Below, piece by piece: positions 1 to 7,575 of a stretch of DNA of 64,000 nt. A program made the position numbers and the translations under genes. Within the stretch, counting starts at the first letter, position 1, and each line of letters begins with the position of its first letter. Source of the stretch: Chloroflexota bacterium. Its GTDB lineage: Bacteria; Chloroflexota; Dehalococcoidia; UBA3495. The notes under the pieces are model-generated. The model ran no database searches, had not been told where the DNA came from, and saw only the letters and a program-made list of their open reading frames with translations. The stretch lies in contig JADFNR010000002.1 in NCBI GenBank assembly GCA_022563275.1, positions 1 to 64,000 of the forward strand, given 5' to 3'.

Positions 1-183
1 CAGTCCGGCATGGGCCAGGGCGAATCCCTCGTCGGATTCCAGCGCCTCTTGAAACTTCTTGTCAGGTCCAAAGTTCTGCTCCAGAAGCAGATCTACGCCC
101 TCCACCAGGTTCTCGGCGGCGGCGGTGGAATCGGTGCTGATGGGAAGCCCGTAGCGGTCTTTGGTCCTGTTTGATTCTGACAT
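1..183 (-). CDS. TPR-type protein, N-terminal fragment
   Basis: Only the first 61 codons lie in the window; the gene continues past the left edge. The ATG at 183 has a perfect AAGGAG ribosome site 7 nt upstream. The visible protein opens with a polar leader containing RYGLPIST, then a helical stretch (VEGVDLLLEQNFGPDKKFQEALESDEGFALAHAG) typical of tetratricopeptide-repeat proteins of marine Chloroflexota, in which the first repeat follows a YGLP-x-ST motif. Function cannot be read from this fragment; a scaffold role is the usual reading of such repeats. A TTGACA-17-TACACT promoter lies upstream. Confidence 0.6.
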   Translation of the reverse strand, partial: MSESNRTKDRYGLPISTDSTAAAENLVEGVDLLLEQNFGPDKKFQEALESDEGFALAHAGL

Positions 184-259
184 CGTCGTGCTCCTTGCGT
201 ACCACATGCGCAATTTCGGCGCCGCGACTCCCTCTGGCTTGAATATTCCCTACCAGGGG

Positions 260-288
260 AGTGTATTTATGGTGTCGGCCTATGTCAA
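260..288 (-). promoter_or_regulatory. Sigma-70-type promoter of the TPR gene
   Basis: On the minus strand TTGACA (288-283) is followed after exactly 17 nt by TACACT (265-260). It would give a leader of about 70 nt before the ATG at 183. The same -35/-10 pair recurs at 48450-48520. Confidence 0.6.
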
Positions 289-364
289 CGGGCGTACCCG
301 GTCACTTGATGTTGGACCGATTGGGAGACGGTCCATTCCACCGCCGCCAGCCTTATTGAGCCGG

Positions 365-393
365 TTGATGCACGAAGTCCCAGCAAGTAGACT
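365..393 (+). promoter_or_regulatory. Sigma-70-type promoter of the VOC gene
   Basis: TTGATG (365-370), 17-nt spacer, TAGACT (388-393). It lies 57 nt before the chosen VOC start at 450. Confidence 0.5.
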
Positions 394-449
394 AGGGCCG
401 GGAAGCACCGGAATGGCCGAGTTACGCGGTGACAGGAGATGGAGGAGAC

Positions 450-914
450 ATGGGGATCGTGCGAATAGACCACCTGGAGGTTTACTCCAGGGACATCGAT
501 AGGACCGTCGACTTTTACGTTAACACCCTGGGGTTTACCCTGTGGCGAAGGACCGAGTCGGAGCGGGACGACGGCTCCAACCTCCAACTGGCTTGCGTCC
601 GGCTCGGGGATATGATGGTGGAGATTATCAAGGCCGGCCCGGAAGTGTCGGACCAAACCGTTGACCAGGCCAGGATGGGTATGCGTATGTTCGCCCTTAG
701 GGTGGACGACATGGCCAAGACCGTTGAATATCTGGAAAGCAAAGGGGTGGAGTTCTTCCAGGCGCCCCGGGAGACGGCGGTCTTCGAGGGGCTCAGGGCC
801 GAGATCCTGGACCCCGACGGCATCCGCATCGAACTGCGGGAATGGCAGCGGGGAGACAGCTTCTACAATGACGACTGGCAGCCCTCACGCCCCAACGTTA
901 CCAAGCTGAACTGA
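450..914 (+). CDS. VOC/glyoxalase-family protein
   Basis: A 154-residue protein of the vicinal oxygen chelate fold. Two beta-alpha-beta-beta-beta halves are visible: residues 1-60 begin with IDHLEVYSRDIDRTVDFY and end with a strand containing MMVEII, and residues 75-140 end with EILDPDGIRIELRE. The candidate metal ligands are His8 and the glutamates of these strands. Members include glyoxalase I, extradiol dioxygenases and methylmalonyl-CoA epimerase; the substrate here cannot be assigned. ATG 450 was chosen over an upstream GTG at 429 because GGAGGA sits just before it and homologues start at the equivalent of MGIVRIDH. The following amidohydrolase starts 77 nt downstream on the same strand. 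Confidence 0.85.
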   Translation: MGIVRIDHLEVYSRDIDRTVDFYVNTLGFTLWRRTESERDDGSNLQLACVRLGDMMVEIIKAGPEVSDQTVDQARMGMRMFALRVDDMAKTVEYLESKGVEFFQAPRETAVFEGLRAEILDPDGIRIELREWQRGDSFYNDDWQPSRPNVTKLN

Positions 915-991
915 CAACGCCTGGCGGACCGACAGGAGAATCGAGTCTATGGCCTAAAGGCCAAAAGCGACTGAGACGAGTTGGAGTGGAT

Positions 992-2281
992 ATGTCTAAT
1001 ACAGAGTCGAAGACGTTGGTGATTCGAAACGGCACGCTTATCGACGGTTCGGGCGCGCCTGCCGTTGAAAACACCGCCGTGGTGATCCAGGGCAACCGCA
1101 TCTCCAGTGTCGGGGACCTGCCCGGCGGCATCAACCTGGAAGACACCGCCAAGGTCGATGTGATCGACGCGACGGGGCGTTGGATCATGCCCGGGCTGAT
1201 CGATGGTCACTGCCACCTCTCCTTCGGCATGCCGGCGGTCCAGGGTTACGCCAGCGCCCGGGGGACCATCAACCCGGGGTTTAGCGCGCTGCGGGCGGCG
1301 CGAAACGCCCAGACGATACTGCGCTCCGGGGTCACCAGCATCTCCATACCGGGTGGGACCTGGTTCATCGAGGTCGGCCTGCGAGACGCCATCAACGCCG
1401 GCCTGGTCCAGGGGCCGCGCATCTACACCGCCGGCCGATTCATCGTCACCTACGGCAGCATCGGCGACTACGAGCCCTCGTGGGTCGGCACTCCTGAGCA
1501 CACCTTGGGCATCTTGGCCAACAACGTATCCGACATGATCACCGAAGTGCGACGGCAGACCAAGCACGGCGTCGACTTCATCAAACTGGCCGACAGCACC
1601 TGGGGCGATACCCAGACCTTCGCCAAGGAGGAGATGGCGGCAGTTGTGGAGGAGGCGCACCGCCGGAACGCACGCATCAGCATCCATTCCCGCGGTGCCG
1701 GTTCCACCAAAGCGGCCGCCGAAGCTGGAATCGATTGGATCATGCATGCCGACCTGGCCACGGAAGGAGACCTCTACGCCGTGGCCGAGGCGGGCGTGCG
1801 CATCATGCCCACCACGACCTTCCTTTTCGAGGCCCTGGAAGTCGGCAAAGAAAAGGGGCGCAGCGACGAGGAACTGGACGTCATAAAACGCAACGTAGAT
1901 AGTGCGATGACCGTTCTGCAAACCGCCCGATCTCTGGGGGTCAAGGTCATGTGCGGCACAGACACCGGAAACTCTCCGGTGATGCCCTATGGCACGCTCC
2001 ACGCCCACGAGGCGGAGATCATGGTCAAATTCGGAGGTTACACGCCGATGGAGGCCATCACCGCCTACACCAAAGACAATGCCTATTCGGTGGGAATGGA
2101 GGGCGATCTGGGCGTCATCGAGTCCGGCAAATTGGCCGACGTGTTGATCCTGGATGCCGATCCTCTGGAAGACATCCGCGTGCTGCAGGGCGGTAAACAC
2201 CTGTGCTCGGTCATAAAAGACGGCCGCCAGGTGGACTTGGGCCCTCAGTCTGAAGACGAACCCGAGCTCGCCCTTCGGTAG
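992..2281 (+). CDS. Metal-dependent amidohydrolase (imidazolonepropionase-like)
   Basis: A 429-residue amidohydrolase-superfamily protein with a small beta-sandwich around a TIM barrel. Visible signatures are GLIDGHCHLSF (HxH metal ligands), DFIKLADS (the barrel lysine region), ISIHSRG, IMHADL and CGTDTGNS with the catalytic aspartate. The C-terminal ESGKLADVLILDADP is the conserved return of the sandwich domain. The family hydrolyses cyclic or linear amides (prolidases, imidazolonepropionase-like enzymes); the exact substrate is unknown. ATG 992 is preferred to GTG 986 because TTGGAG at 981-986 then has normal 5-nt spacing. It probably shares a transcript with the VOC gene. Confidence 0.88.
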   Translation: MSNTESKTLVIRNGTLIDGSGAPAVENTAVVIQGNRISSVGDLPGGINLEDTAKVDVIDATGRWIMPGLIDGHCHLSFGMPAVQGYASARGTINPGFSALRAARNAQTILRSGVTSISIPGGTWFIEVGLRDAINAGLVQGPRIYTAGRFIVTYGSIGDYEPSWVGTPEHTLGILANNVSDMITEVRRQTKHGVDFIKLADSTWGDTQTFAKEEMAAVVEEAHRRNARISIHSRGAGSTKAAAEAGIDWIMHADLATEGDLYAVAEAGVRIMPTTTFLFEALEVGKEKGRSDEELDVIKRNVDSAMTVLQTARSLGVKVMCGTDTGNSPVMPYGTLHAHEAEIMVKFGGYTPMEAITAYTKDNAYSVGMEGDLGVIESGKLADVLILDADPLEDIRVLQGGKHLCSVIKDGRQVDLGPQSEDEPELALR

Positions 2282-2352
2282 TCCGGCGAATCAGGCGTAA
2301 CAAACCCGCGGCAGTCCTGCAACCGGGGAGGCCGCGCCTGGCTCGTGGGTGC

Positions 2353-2358
2353 TATAAT
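2353..2358 (+). promoter_or_regulatory. -10 element of tRNA-Pro
   Basis: A perfect TATAAT hexamer ends 10 nt before the mature tRNA start. No convincing -35 element is visible at 16-18 nt spacing. Confidence 0.45.
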
Positions 2359-2368
2359 TGCGGAGCGT

Positions 2369-2445
2369 CGGGGTGTGGCCCAGTCCGGCAGGGCACCTGC
2401 ATGGGGTGTAGGGGGTCGTCGGTTCGAATCCGACCACCCCGACCA
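2369..2445 (+). tRNA. tRNA-Pro (anticodon GGG)
   Basis: A 77-nt cloverleaf. The acceptor stem CGGGGTG (2369-2375) pairs with CACCCCG (2435-2441), followed by A73 and an encoded CCA end (2443-2445). The D arm has GCCC/GGGC. The anticodon stem CCTGC/GTAGG encloses a 7-nt loop ATGGGGT, giving anticodon GGG after T33. The T arm is GTCGG-TTCGAAT-CCGAC. It reads CCC/CCU proline codons and is followed directly by a strong hairpin terminator. Confidence 0.96.
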
Positions 2446-2452
2446 GAAAAAG

Positions 2453-2493
2453 AAAAGAGTCCTTCCCGGCATTTCGGGAAGGACTCTTTTTTT
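2453..2493. terminator. Intrinsic terminator, probably bidirectional
   Basis: A 16-bp stem (2453-2468 with 2475-2490), 6-nt loop, A-tract before and T-tract after. It ends the tRNA-Pro transcript and would also stop the convergent TauE-type gene. Confidence 0.9.
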
Positions 2494-2510
2494 GCTTGCT
2501 TTCCAGAAGG

Positions 2511-3314
2511 CTATGCGGTCACACCGCGCCATATCAGTATTGCGCCCACCGCCACGAGCACGTAGCCCATCGCTGCAATCAGTGTCGCCAGATCAACCTT
2601 GCCGGTGAGCTTTGCCCCGTAATAGCTGCCCACGGCAGCGCCCGCGCCCATCAGCAGCAGCAGTTGGTAGTCGACCTGCCCGCGCAGGGCGTGGCCCACC
2701 CAGCCAAGAGACCCCATCACGAAGCCGATGACCAGATTGGTGCCCGCCGCGATCCTGGGGTCCACCTTCAGTATGCGGATCAAGGCGGGCAGCCGGATGC
2801 TGCCCAGTATGAGCCCGACAGCTCCGCCAAGGAGACCCACACCCAGCCCCATTCCCCCTCCCAATAGCAGACGCCTGCCGGTGTACGTGGTCTCGAATTC
2901 ATCTCCGGTGCCGGCGGCTGCCCTGCCTCTCATCCGAAGCTCCACCCCCTGCCACAACACCAATATACCGGCGGCGGAAAGAAGGATGGACTCTGACACG
3001 CGGCCTCCCAGAAACCCGCCCACGAACGCCCCAGCGAATGCCGGACCGCCCATGATCAACACCAGCCGGAAGTTGACCCGTCCTTCGCGCAGGTGCCTGA
3101 TCGCGCCGAAGATGGAGCTGATGCTGCTGACCAGGATGTTGGTGCCGCCGGCGGTGGGCGCGGCCAACCCCATCAATAACATGGCGGGAAGACGCATTGT
3201 CCCCAAGGCCAATCCCACGAATCCGCCCAGCACCCCAACTGCCAGCGAGACCACGGTGAGCACCACGGCGTTCCAGACCAGAACGTCGGATCCCCAGCCT
3301 AATGTGGCGTCCAT
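2511..3314 (-). CDS. TauE/SafE-family anion exporter
   Basis: A 267-residue integral membrane protein with about eight hydrophobic segments. An internal duplication typical of the family is directly visible: GFVGLALGTMRLPAMLL near residue 31 and GAVGLILGSIRLPALI near residue 165. TauE/SafE proteins are thought to export sulfite or organosulfur anions during sulfonate breakdown; the substrate here is inferred. It stands alone, convergent with the tRNA-Pro gene and sharing its terminator. Confidence 0.85.
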   Translation of the reverse strand: MDATLGWGSDVLVWNAVVLTVVSLAVGVLGGFVGLALGTMRLPAMLLMGLAAPTAGGTNILVSSISSIFGAIRHLREGRVNFRLVLIMGGPAFAGAFVGGFLGGRVSESILLSAAGILVLWQGVELRMRGRAAAGTGDEFETTYTGRRLLLGGGMGLGVGLLGGAVGLILGSIRLPALIRILKVDPRIAAGTNLVIGFVMGSLGWVGHALRGQVDYQLLLLMGAGAAVGSYYGAKLTGKVDLATLIAAMGYVLVAVGAILIWRGVTA

Positions 3315-3370
3315 CTGATTCCTTTACCGGCTAACGGGCCGGGTGATCCGTAAAGATTGGCCGCATAATC

Positions 3371-3409
3371 AGAGCGCCGGAAGGGGACTGGTCCACATTC
3401 CGGCGCTCT
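3371..3409 (-). terminator. Hairpin after the LLM gene
   Basis: A perfect 12-bp stem (3371-3382 with 3398-3409) with a 15-nt loop lies 40 nt downstream of the LLM stop. It lacks a clear U-run on the minus strand, so it may be a weak terminator or an mRNA-protecting hairpin. Confidence 0.5.
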
Positions 3410-3448
3410 TGCGTCTATCCGCCCGTCTGTATCGATCAGGTCCAAGGG

Positions 3449-4633
3449 CTAGGCAGGTGTCGCCACCTTGAACTTGGGCATGACCTCTTTGCCGAAGCGC
3501 TCAAGTTGCTCAATCATCACGTCCAGGGGCGTGCCCTGACGGCTACAGCCCACGTGCATGTACTCAAGGCCTGGGTATTTTTCCTGGATCTCCATGATGT
3601 GCTCCGTGACGTGCTCGGCGGTGCCGCAGACCCAAGCGCCCGCGGCAACCGTATCTTCCATGGTCGGCAACCCGGCGGTGGGAGCCCGCTTTGGGTCGCC
3701 CAATGCCTCGAGCATCTCCGGAGTGAAGGAGCGGAAGAAACCAAGCGGAGCAAACATCTTCATGTCCTCTTCCAGGTACTTCCTGGCCTGGTCCATGGCC
3801 TCTTTTTCGTTCTCAGCGATGAACGTGGGCAGACCAAGCACCAATCTGCTGCCCAATTGGATATCGCTGTAGCCGTGCTTGACCAGGGTTTCGGTCCAGC
3901 GCTCGATCACATCATCCGCGGGGCCGCCGGTAACGGCCCCGCCGCCGATGATGGCCTGGATATTGTGCTTGGCCATGAAGTCCATGGCCCGCTGGCTGGC
4001 GCTGACCATGGGCTGCCAAGTTTCCACCGGCAGGCGCATGGGCCGTGGCACCAGGGTGATCTCCTTCAGGGTATAGCCCCGGTAGGGGACTTCGGGCGGA
4101 AGTGTGTAATGCTTGCCCCGATAGGAGAAGGACTCCTCGTTGAAGGCCTTCATGATGATCTCGATCTGTTCTTCGAACATCTCCCGGTTTGCGTCGTTGT
4201 CCGAAGCGGTGCTGGGGACGCCAAAGGTGTCAACCTCCCGGGAGTGGTACCCACGGCCCACGCCGAAGATCACCCTTCCTTTGGTCAGTATGTCGGCTGT
4301 GGCATAGTCCTCGGCCAACCGCAGAGGATGCCACATCGGGTTGATGTTGAAGCCGCAGCCGAATTTCAATTGCTTGGTGATGTTGGCCAGGTGTACGTAG
4401 AGGAGCAGCAGGTTCGGAATGGTCTCGTTGCCCTCGTGCTGAAAATGGTGTTCCGCAGCCCAGAAGCTGTGGTAACCCAGGTCATCCATCACTTTAACCA
4501 TCTGCTCCACCCGGTCGAAGATGGTCATCAGATGGTCGTTATCGAAGCGGCGGTCATTGACGGCCGTGGCGCCCAGGCCAAGGTCCCCCAGATCGACGTG
4601 TCCGGCATACAGGGTTCCAAATTTCGTGATCAT
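3449..4633 (-). CDS. LLM class flavin-dependent oxidoreductase
   Basis: A 394-residue protein of the bacterial-luciferase-like TIM-barrel family, which uses reduced FMN or F420 for monooxygenation or hydride transfer. Family marks are MVKVMDDLGYHSFWAAEHHF, LKFGCGFNINPMWHPLRLAEDYATAD and the strand GRVIFGVGRGYHSREVDTFG. A C-terminal PLDVMIEQLERFGKEVMP closes the barrel. ATG 4633 was chosen because its N-terminus MITKFGTLYAGH matches where such proteins begin and a strong promoter places the transcript start near 4664, which excludes the longer ORF upstream. It is divergent from a GMC oxidoreductase; substrate unknown. Confidence 0.88.
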   Translation of the reverse strand: MITKFGTLYAGHVDLGDLGLGATAVNDRRFDNDHLMTIFDRVEQMVKVMDDLGYHSFWAAEHHFQHEGNETIPNLLLLYVHLANITKQLKFGCGFNINPMWHPLRLAEDYATADILTKGRVIFGVGRGYHSREVDTFGVPSTASDNDANREMFEEQIEIIMKAFNEESFSYRGKHYTLPPEVPYRGYTLKEITLVPRPMRLPVETWQPMVSASQRAMDFMAKHNIQAIIGGGAVTGGPADDVIERWTETLVKHGYSDIQLGSRLVLGLPTFIAENEKEAMDQARKYLEEDMKMFAPLGFFRSFTPEMLEALGDPKRAPTAGLPTMEDTVAAGAWVCGTAEHVTEHIMEIQEKYPGLEYMHVGCSRQGTPLDVMIEQLERFGKEVMPKFKVATPA

Positions 4634-4670
4634 GAATACAAATTTTCCTCGGTTCAGACTGGCTTCTGCC

Positions 4671-4699
4671 ATTTTAATGGCGTGACCCCGGTTGTCAAT
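4671..4699 (-). promoter_or_regulatory. Promoter of the LLM gene
   Basis: Minus-strand TTGACA (4699-4694), 17-nt spacer, TAAAAT (4676-4671): near-consensus. It implies a leader of about 30 nt and fixes the LLM start at 4633. Confidence 0.65.
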
Positions 4700-4739
4700 C
4701 GAGGCGGATCCGTGGAACACGCCCCTATCTGGCGCATGG

Positions 4740-4768
4740 TTGACGCTGCTTGGGGCCGCCAGTATTAT
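4740..4768 (+). promoter_or_regulatory. Promoter of the GMC oxidoreductase gene
   Basis: TTGACG (4740-4745), 17-nt spacer, TATTAT (4763-4768). The transcript would begin near 4775, about 73 nt before the ATG, divergent from the LLM promoter. Confidence 0.65.
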
Positions 4769-4847
4769 CCAGGCCTGCGGCACGCACGGCCTGCGGCAAG
4801 AAGGGACAACACGCAGGCCGGCCACACCAGAGAAAAAGGGAGCGGAT

Positions 4848-6398
4848 ATGAAGTACGACATCATCGTGGTCGGGGCCGGCTCGGCCGGCTCAATCGTGGC
4901 TTCCCGGCTCAGCGAGGACCCGGACCGTTCCGTCTTGCTGTTGGAGGCCGGGCCGGACTATCCCGAGTTCGAGCAACTGCCCGACGAGGTTAAATTCGGT
5001 TACGCAACGGCCACCGATATCATGACCAGCGACCACAATTGGCAGTTCTGGGGCAAGGCCACCGAGACATCGCCTCCCATGATGGTGCCCAGGGGCAAGG
5101 TTACCGGCGGCTCCAGCGCCATCAACGGCCAGGTCTTTCTCCGGGGTATCCCAGAGGACTACGACTCCTGGGCGGCCATGGGCAACGACGAGTGGAGCTT
5201 TCCCCAGTGTCTCCAGTACCTTCGGAAGATCGAGACGGACACCGACTTCCCCGACGACGATTTCCATAGCTCGGAAGGCCCCATAATCGCCCGCCGGTTC
5301 AAGCAGGACGAGCTGTTGGCCGACCAAGCCGCCTTCCAGGCCTCCTGCCGGGCCGCCGGTTTTCCCGAAAGCCCGGACCACAATCATCCTGAAGCGTCCG
5401 GCATCGGCCCGATCCCCTTCAACAACCCCAACGGCATCCGGTTCAGCACCGCCCTGGGCTATCTGAACCCCGCCCGGCACCGGCTCAACCTGACCATCCG
5501 CCCAAACTGCACCACCCGGCGGATCATCTTCGAAGGCAAGAAAGCCGTCGGCGTGGAGGTTGAGAGCGGCGGCGAGATATTTACCGCTGAAGCAGGCCTG
5601 ATCGTCCTCAGTTCCGGTGCCATCGGGTCACCCCAGATCATGCTGCTGTCGGGCGTCGGCCCCTCGGCCCACCTGCAAGAGATGGGCCTGCCGGTCGTCC
5701 ACGATTTGTCCGGCGTGGGCCAGAACCTCCGCGACCACCCCATGATCTACGTGACCTTCAAGACCAAGGAGGGTTATCCCCTGGACGGTTTCGCCCCCAG
5801 GGTGCAGATGGGTCTGCGGTGGACCTCACAAGGGTCTGACCTGCGCAACGACCTGATGATCCTGATGCAGTCCTACGCCACCGAGCGGGTAGACCGGGGC
5901 GGCGGGCGCATGGAGCCTCTGGGCGTCCGTATGCTGGGCATACTGGACCTGGCCATGAGCTCCGGGGAATTGCGCCTGACCTCCACCGACCCCAACGAAC
6001 AGCCCTCGCTGGAGTACCGGTATCTGCGGGACCCCTTTGACCGGAAGCGGATGCGGGAGCTGGTGCGGACCTGCGTCGATCTGGGCGGTGATGAGACCTT
6101 CAAGGACATCGTGGAGTACCGGATAGAGCCCACCGACGAGGAGTTGGCCTCTGACGATTCACTGGACGCCTTCTGCGCCCGGGACGTCACTACCGGACAG
6201 CACATATCCGGCACCTGCAAGATGGGTCCATCCTCGGACGGCATGGCCGTGGTCGATCAACACGGCCGCGTCCACGGTCTGGAGAACCTGCGTATAGCCG
6301 ATGCATCGATTATGCCCAACTGCATCCGCGCCAACACCAACGTCACCACCATGATGATCGGCGAGCGCATAGCCGACTTTATCCGGACCGGGGGTTAG
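4848..6398 (+). CDS. GMC-family FAD oxidoreductase (choline/alcohol dehydrogenase-like)
   Basis: A 516-residue glucose-methanol-choline oxidoreductase. The FAD-binding GAGSAGS motif is at residues 9-15, the ADP-ribose-binding LLLEAG follows, and GKVTGGSSAINGQV (near 85-98) is the first GMC signature. The second signature, LSSGAIGSPQIMLLSGVGP, is near residue 260. The C-terminal HISGTCKMG holds the active-site His, and NTNVTTMMIGERIAD the paired Asn. It oxidises an alcohol to an aldehyde or ketone; the substrate is unknown. ATG 4848 has AAGGGAG upstream and starts exactly at the Rossmann strand. The longer reading frame from 4692 would begin upstream of the promoter's transcript start. Confidence 0.92.
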   Translation: MKYDIIVVGAGSAGSIVASRLSEDPDRSVLLLEAGPDYPEFEQLPDEVKFGYATATDIMTSDHNWQFWGKATETSPPMMVPRGKVTGGSSAINGQVFLRGIPEDYDSWAAMGNDEWSFPQCLQYLRKIETDTDFPDDDFHSSEGPIIARRFKQDELLADQAAFQASCRAAGFPESPDHNHPEASGIGPIPFNNPNGIRFSTALGYLNPARHRLNLTIRPNCTTRRIIFEGKKAVGVEVESGGEIFTAEAGLIVLSSGAIGSPQIMLLSGVGPSAHLQEMGLPVVHDLSGVGQNLRDHPMIYVTFKTKEGYPLDGFAPRVQMGLRWTSQGSDLRNDLMILMQSYATERVDRGGGRMEPLGVRMLGILDLAMSSGELRLTSTDPNEQPSLEYRYLRDPFDRKRMRELVRTCVDLGGDETFKDIVEYRIEPTDEELASDDSLDAFCARDVTTGQHISGTCKMGPSSDGMAVVDQHGRVHGLENLRIADASIMPNCIRANTNVTTMMIGERIADFIRTGG

Positions 6399-6468
6399 GC
6401 GGGGCTGGGGCTGTCGTTGGGATTAAAGTGCCATTGTGCACTCGGCTATTCATGCGTTAATGGTGGCC

Positions 6469-6583
6469 GAAACAGCCCGCTCATGGCGAGCAACACAGCC
6501 CGTTCGTGGTGGGCAACACAGCCCGCTCATGGTGGGCAACACAGCCCGCTCATGGTGGGCAACACAGCCGGTTCGTGGTGAGC
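6469..6583. repeat. Five tandem copies of a 23-bp repeat
   Basis: Units start at 6469, 6492, 6515, 6538 and 6561. Units 3 and 4 are identical; the core is ACAGCCCGCTCATGG followed by TGGGC. The outer units diverge (units 2 and 5 have TTCGTGG in place of CTCATGG). The last unit runs into a GGTTCG/CGAACC inverted repeat with a 12-nt loop (6570-6593). There are no unique spacers, so this is not a CRISPR array. Confidence 0.9.
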
Positions 6584-6629
6584 TTGTCGAACCGCCCCTC
6601 TGTGGGAACTAAACTTTCCTGCGGCAACT

Positions 6630-6677
6630 AAAATCCCCCCTTGGTCCCCCCTTTGCAAAGGGGGGTTGGGGGGATTT
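6630..6677. repeat. 48-bp palindrome of G- and C-runs
   Basis: A near-perfect inverted repeat centred on GC at 6654-6655: A4-T-C6 ... C6-T3 mirrored by A3-G6 ... G6-A-T4. Palindromes with long C/G runs of this kind occur as dispersed intergenic elements in many bacteria. The hairpin could also stop transcription from both flanking genes. Confidence 0.8.
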
Positions 6678-6713
6678 TCGCTTGCCTCAAACAACATGAT
6701 GTCTCCAGATGCC

Positions 6714-6742
6714 GTAGGGGCACGGCAATGCCGTGCCCCTAC
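6714..6742. repeat. 29-bp palindrome, dispersed-repeat type
   Basis: A perfect inverted repeat, GTAGGGGCACGGCA with its complement around a central A. It shares the GTAGGGGC arm with the palindromes at 50025-50056 and 50153-50174, so it appears to be one family of short intergenic elements in this genome. Confidence 0.8.
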
Positions 6743-6770
6743 GTTTCCGAATCCGGTTAACCCGGCTGAA

Positions 6771-7571
6771 TCACAACCCCACTAACTCCCTGAAATTCTC
6801 GCCCAGGATACGTTCCTTGGCGGCGTCGGGGACGGGCAGGCTCTCGATGAACTCGGAATCTTTAGCCATGTCGGCCAGGGGGAAATCGGTGCCGAAACAG
6901 ACCTTGTCCGCGCCGTGTTTGTTGATGATGGCGGCCAGGGTGTCCGTGCCCACTTCTTTCAACTCGGGCGGCCAGGTGGTGTCGATGATGACATTGTCTT
7001 TCCCGATCAGTTCCCGCTCGGCTTCGTCCAGCATGTAAAAGCCTCCCAGGTGGAGGCAGACCACCTTCATCTTGGGGAACTGCCGGATCATGTTCATCAC
7101 CCGGTCCGGCGGCGAATAGACCGTGTCCCCCGGCTTGGTGTGGGCCCAGCGTCCCGAGTGGACCTCCAGCACCATGTCGCTGCCCAGTTCCTCGTACAGG
7201 GGGAACATCTTGGGGTCGTCAGGGAAAAAGCTGTTCAGCATCGGGTGCAGTTTCACGCCTTTGATGCCGGCTTCTCGCAGCCGGCGCACCTCGCCGGGCA
7301 TGTCATCCATCTCCGGGTGGATGGCGCCGAAGGGCACCAGCATGTCGTCTTGGATGCTGATCAGCCAGTCGTTGGCCGGCTTCACATGTTCCACCCGGTC
7401 CACCACACCCAGCACCACCGACTTGTCCACGCCCGACGCGCGCATGTGGGATTTTATCCCGTCTACGGTATTTACCCCCACCGCCGGGTAACCGAATACG
7501 GCGGTCATGCCCTCCAGCACCGGCGCGGCGATGCGGTCGGGCGAGATGTGGGTGTGGACGTCTATCCGCAT
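6771..7571 (-). CDS. Amidohydrolase-2 family protein
   Basis: A 266-residue TIM-barrel metal hydrolase or decarboxylase of the amidohydrolase_2 type. DVHTHISPD holds the HxH pair at the first strand; GIKGVKLHPML, LEVHSGRW and VVCLHLGG supply later histidines; VCFGTDFPLADM carries the conserved aspartate. Relatives include 2-pyrone-4,6-dicarboxylate hydrolase and 4-oxalomesaconate or gamma-resorcylate enzymes. It begins 4 nt after the end of an LLM oxidoreductase gene, so the two are an operon and may act on the same substrate. Confidence 0.88.
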   Translation of the reverse strand: MRIDVHTHISPDRIAAPVLEGMTAVFGYPAVGVNTVDGIKSHMRASGVDKSVVLGVVDRVEHVKPANDWLISIQDDMLVPFGAIHPEMDDMPGEVRRLREAGIKGVKLHPMLNSFFPDDPKMFPLYEELGSDMVLEVHSGRWAHTKPGDTVYSPPDRVMNMIRQFPKMKVVCLHLGGFYMLDEAERELIGKDNVIIDTTWPPELKEVGTDTLAAIINKHGADKVCFGTDFPLADMAKDSEFIESLPVPDAAKERILGENFRELVGL

Positions 7572-7575
7572 GGAA

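Larger units (their letters stand above)
6399..6770. other. Intergenic repeat-rich region between convergent genes
   Basis: No gene is visible in this stretch. It holds a 5-copy 23-bp tandem repeat and three palindromes, annotated separately, between the ends of the GMC gene and an amidohydrolase gene. Confidence 0.75.

Noticed and set aside
947..2200. 417-codon minus-strand frame opposite the amidohydrolase
   Set aside because: It is antisense to a protein with full amidohydrolase motifs; composition is His/Gly/Asp-rich in the way typical of high-GC antisense frames.
3506..4993. 495-codon plus-strand frame opposite the LLM gene
   Set aside because: No motif or ribosome site, and it covers a conserved LLM enzyme and both divergent promoters.
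6469..6583. CRISPR array
   Set aside because: The 23-bp units are directly adjacent with no spacers and no cas genes are near.
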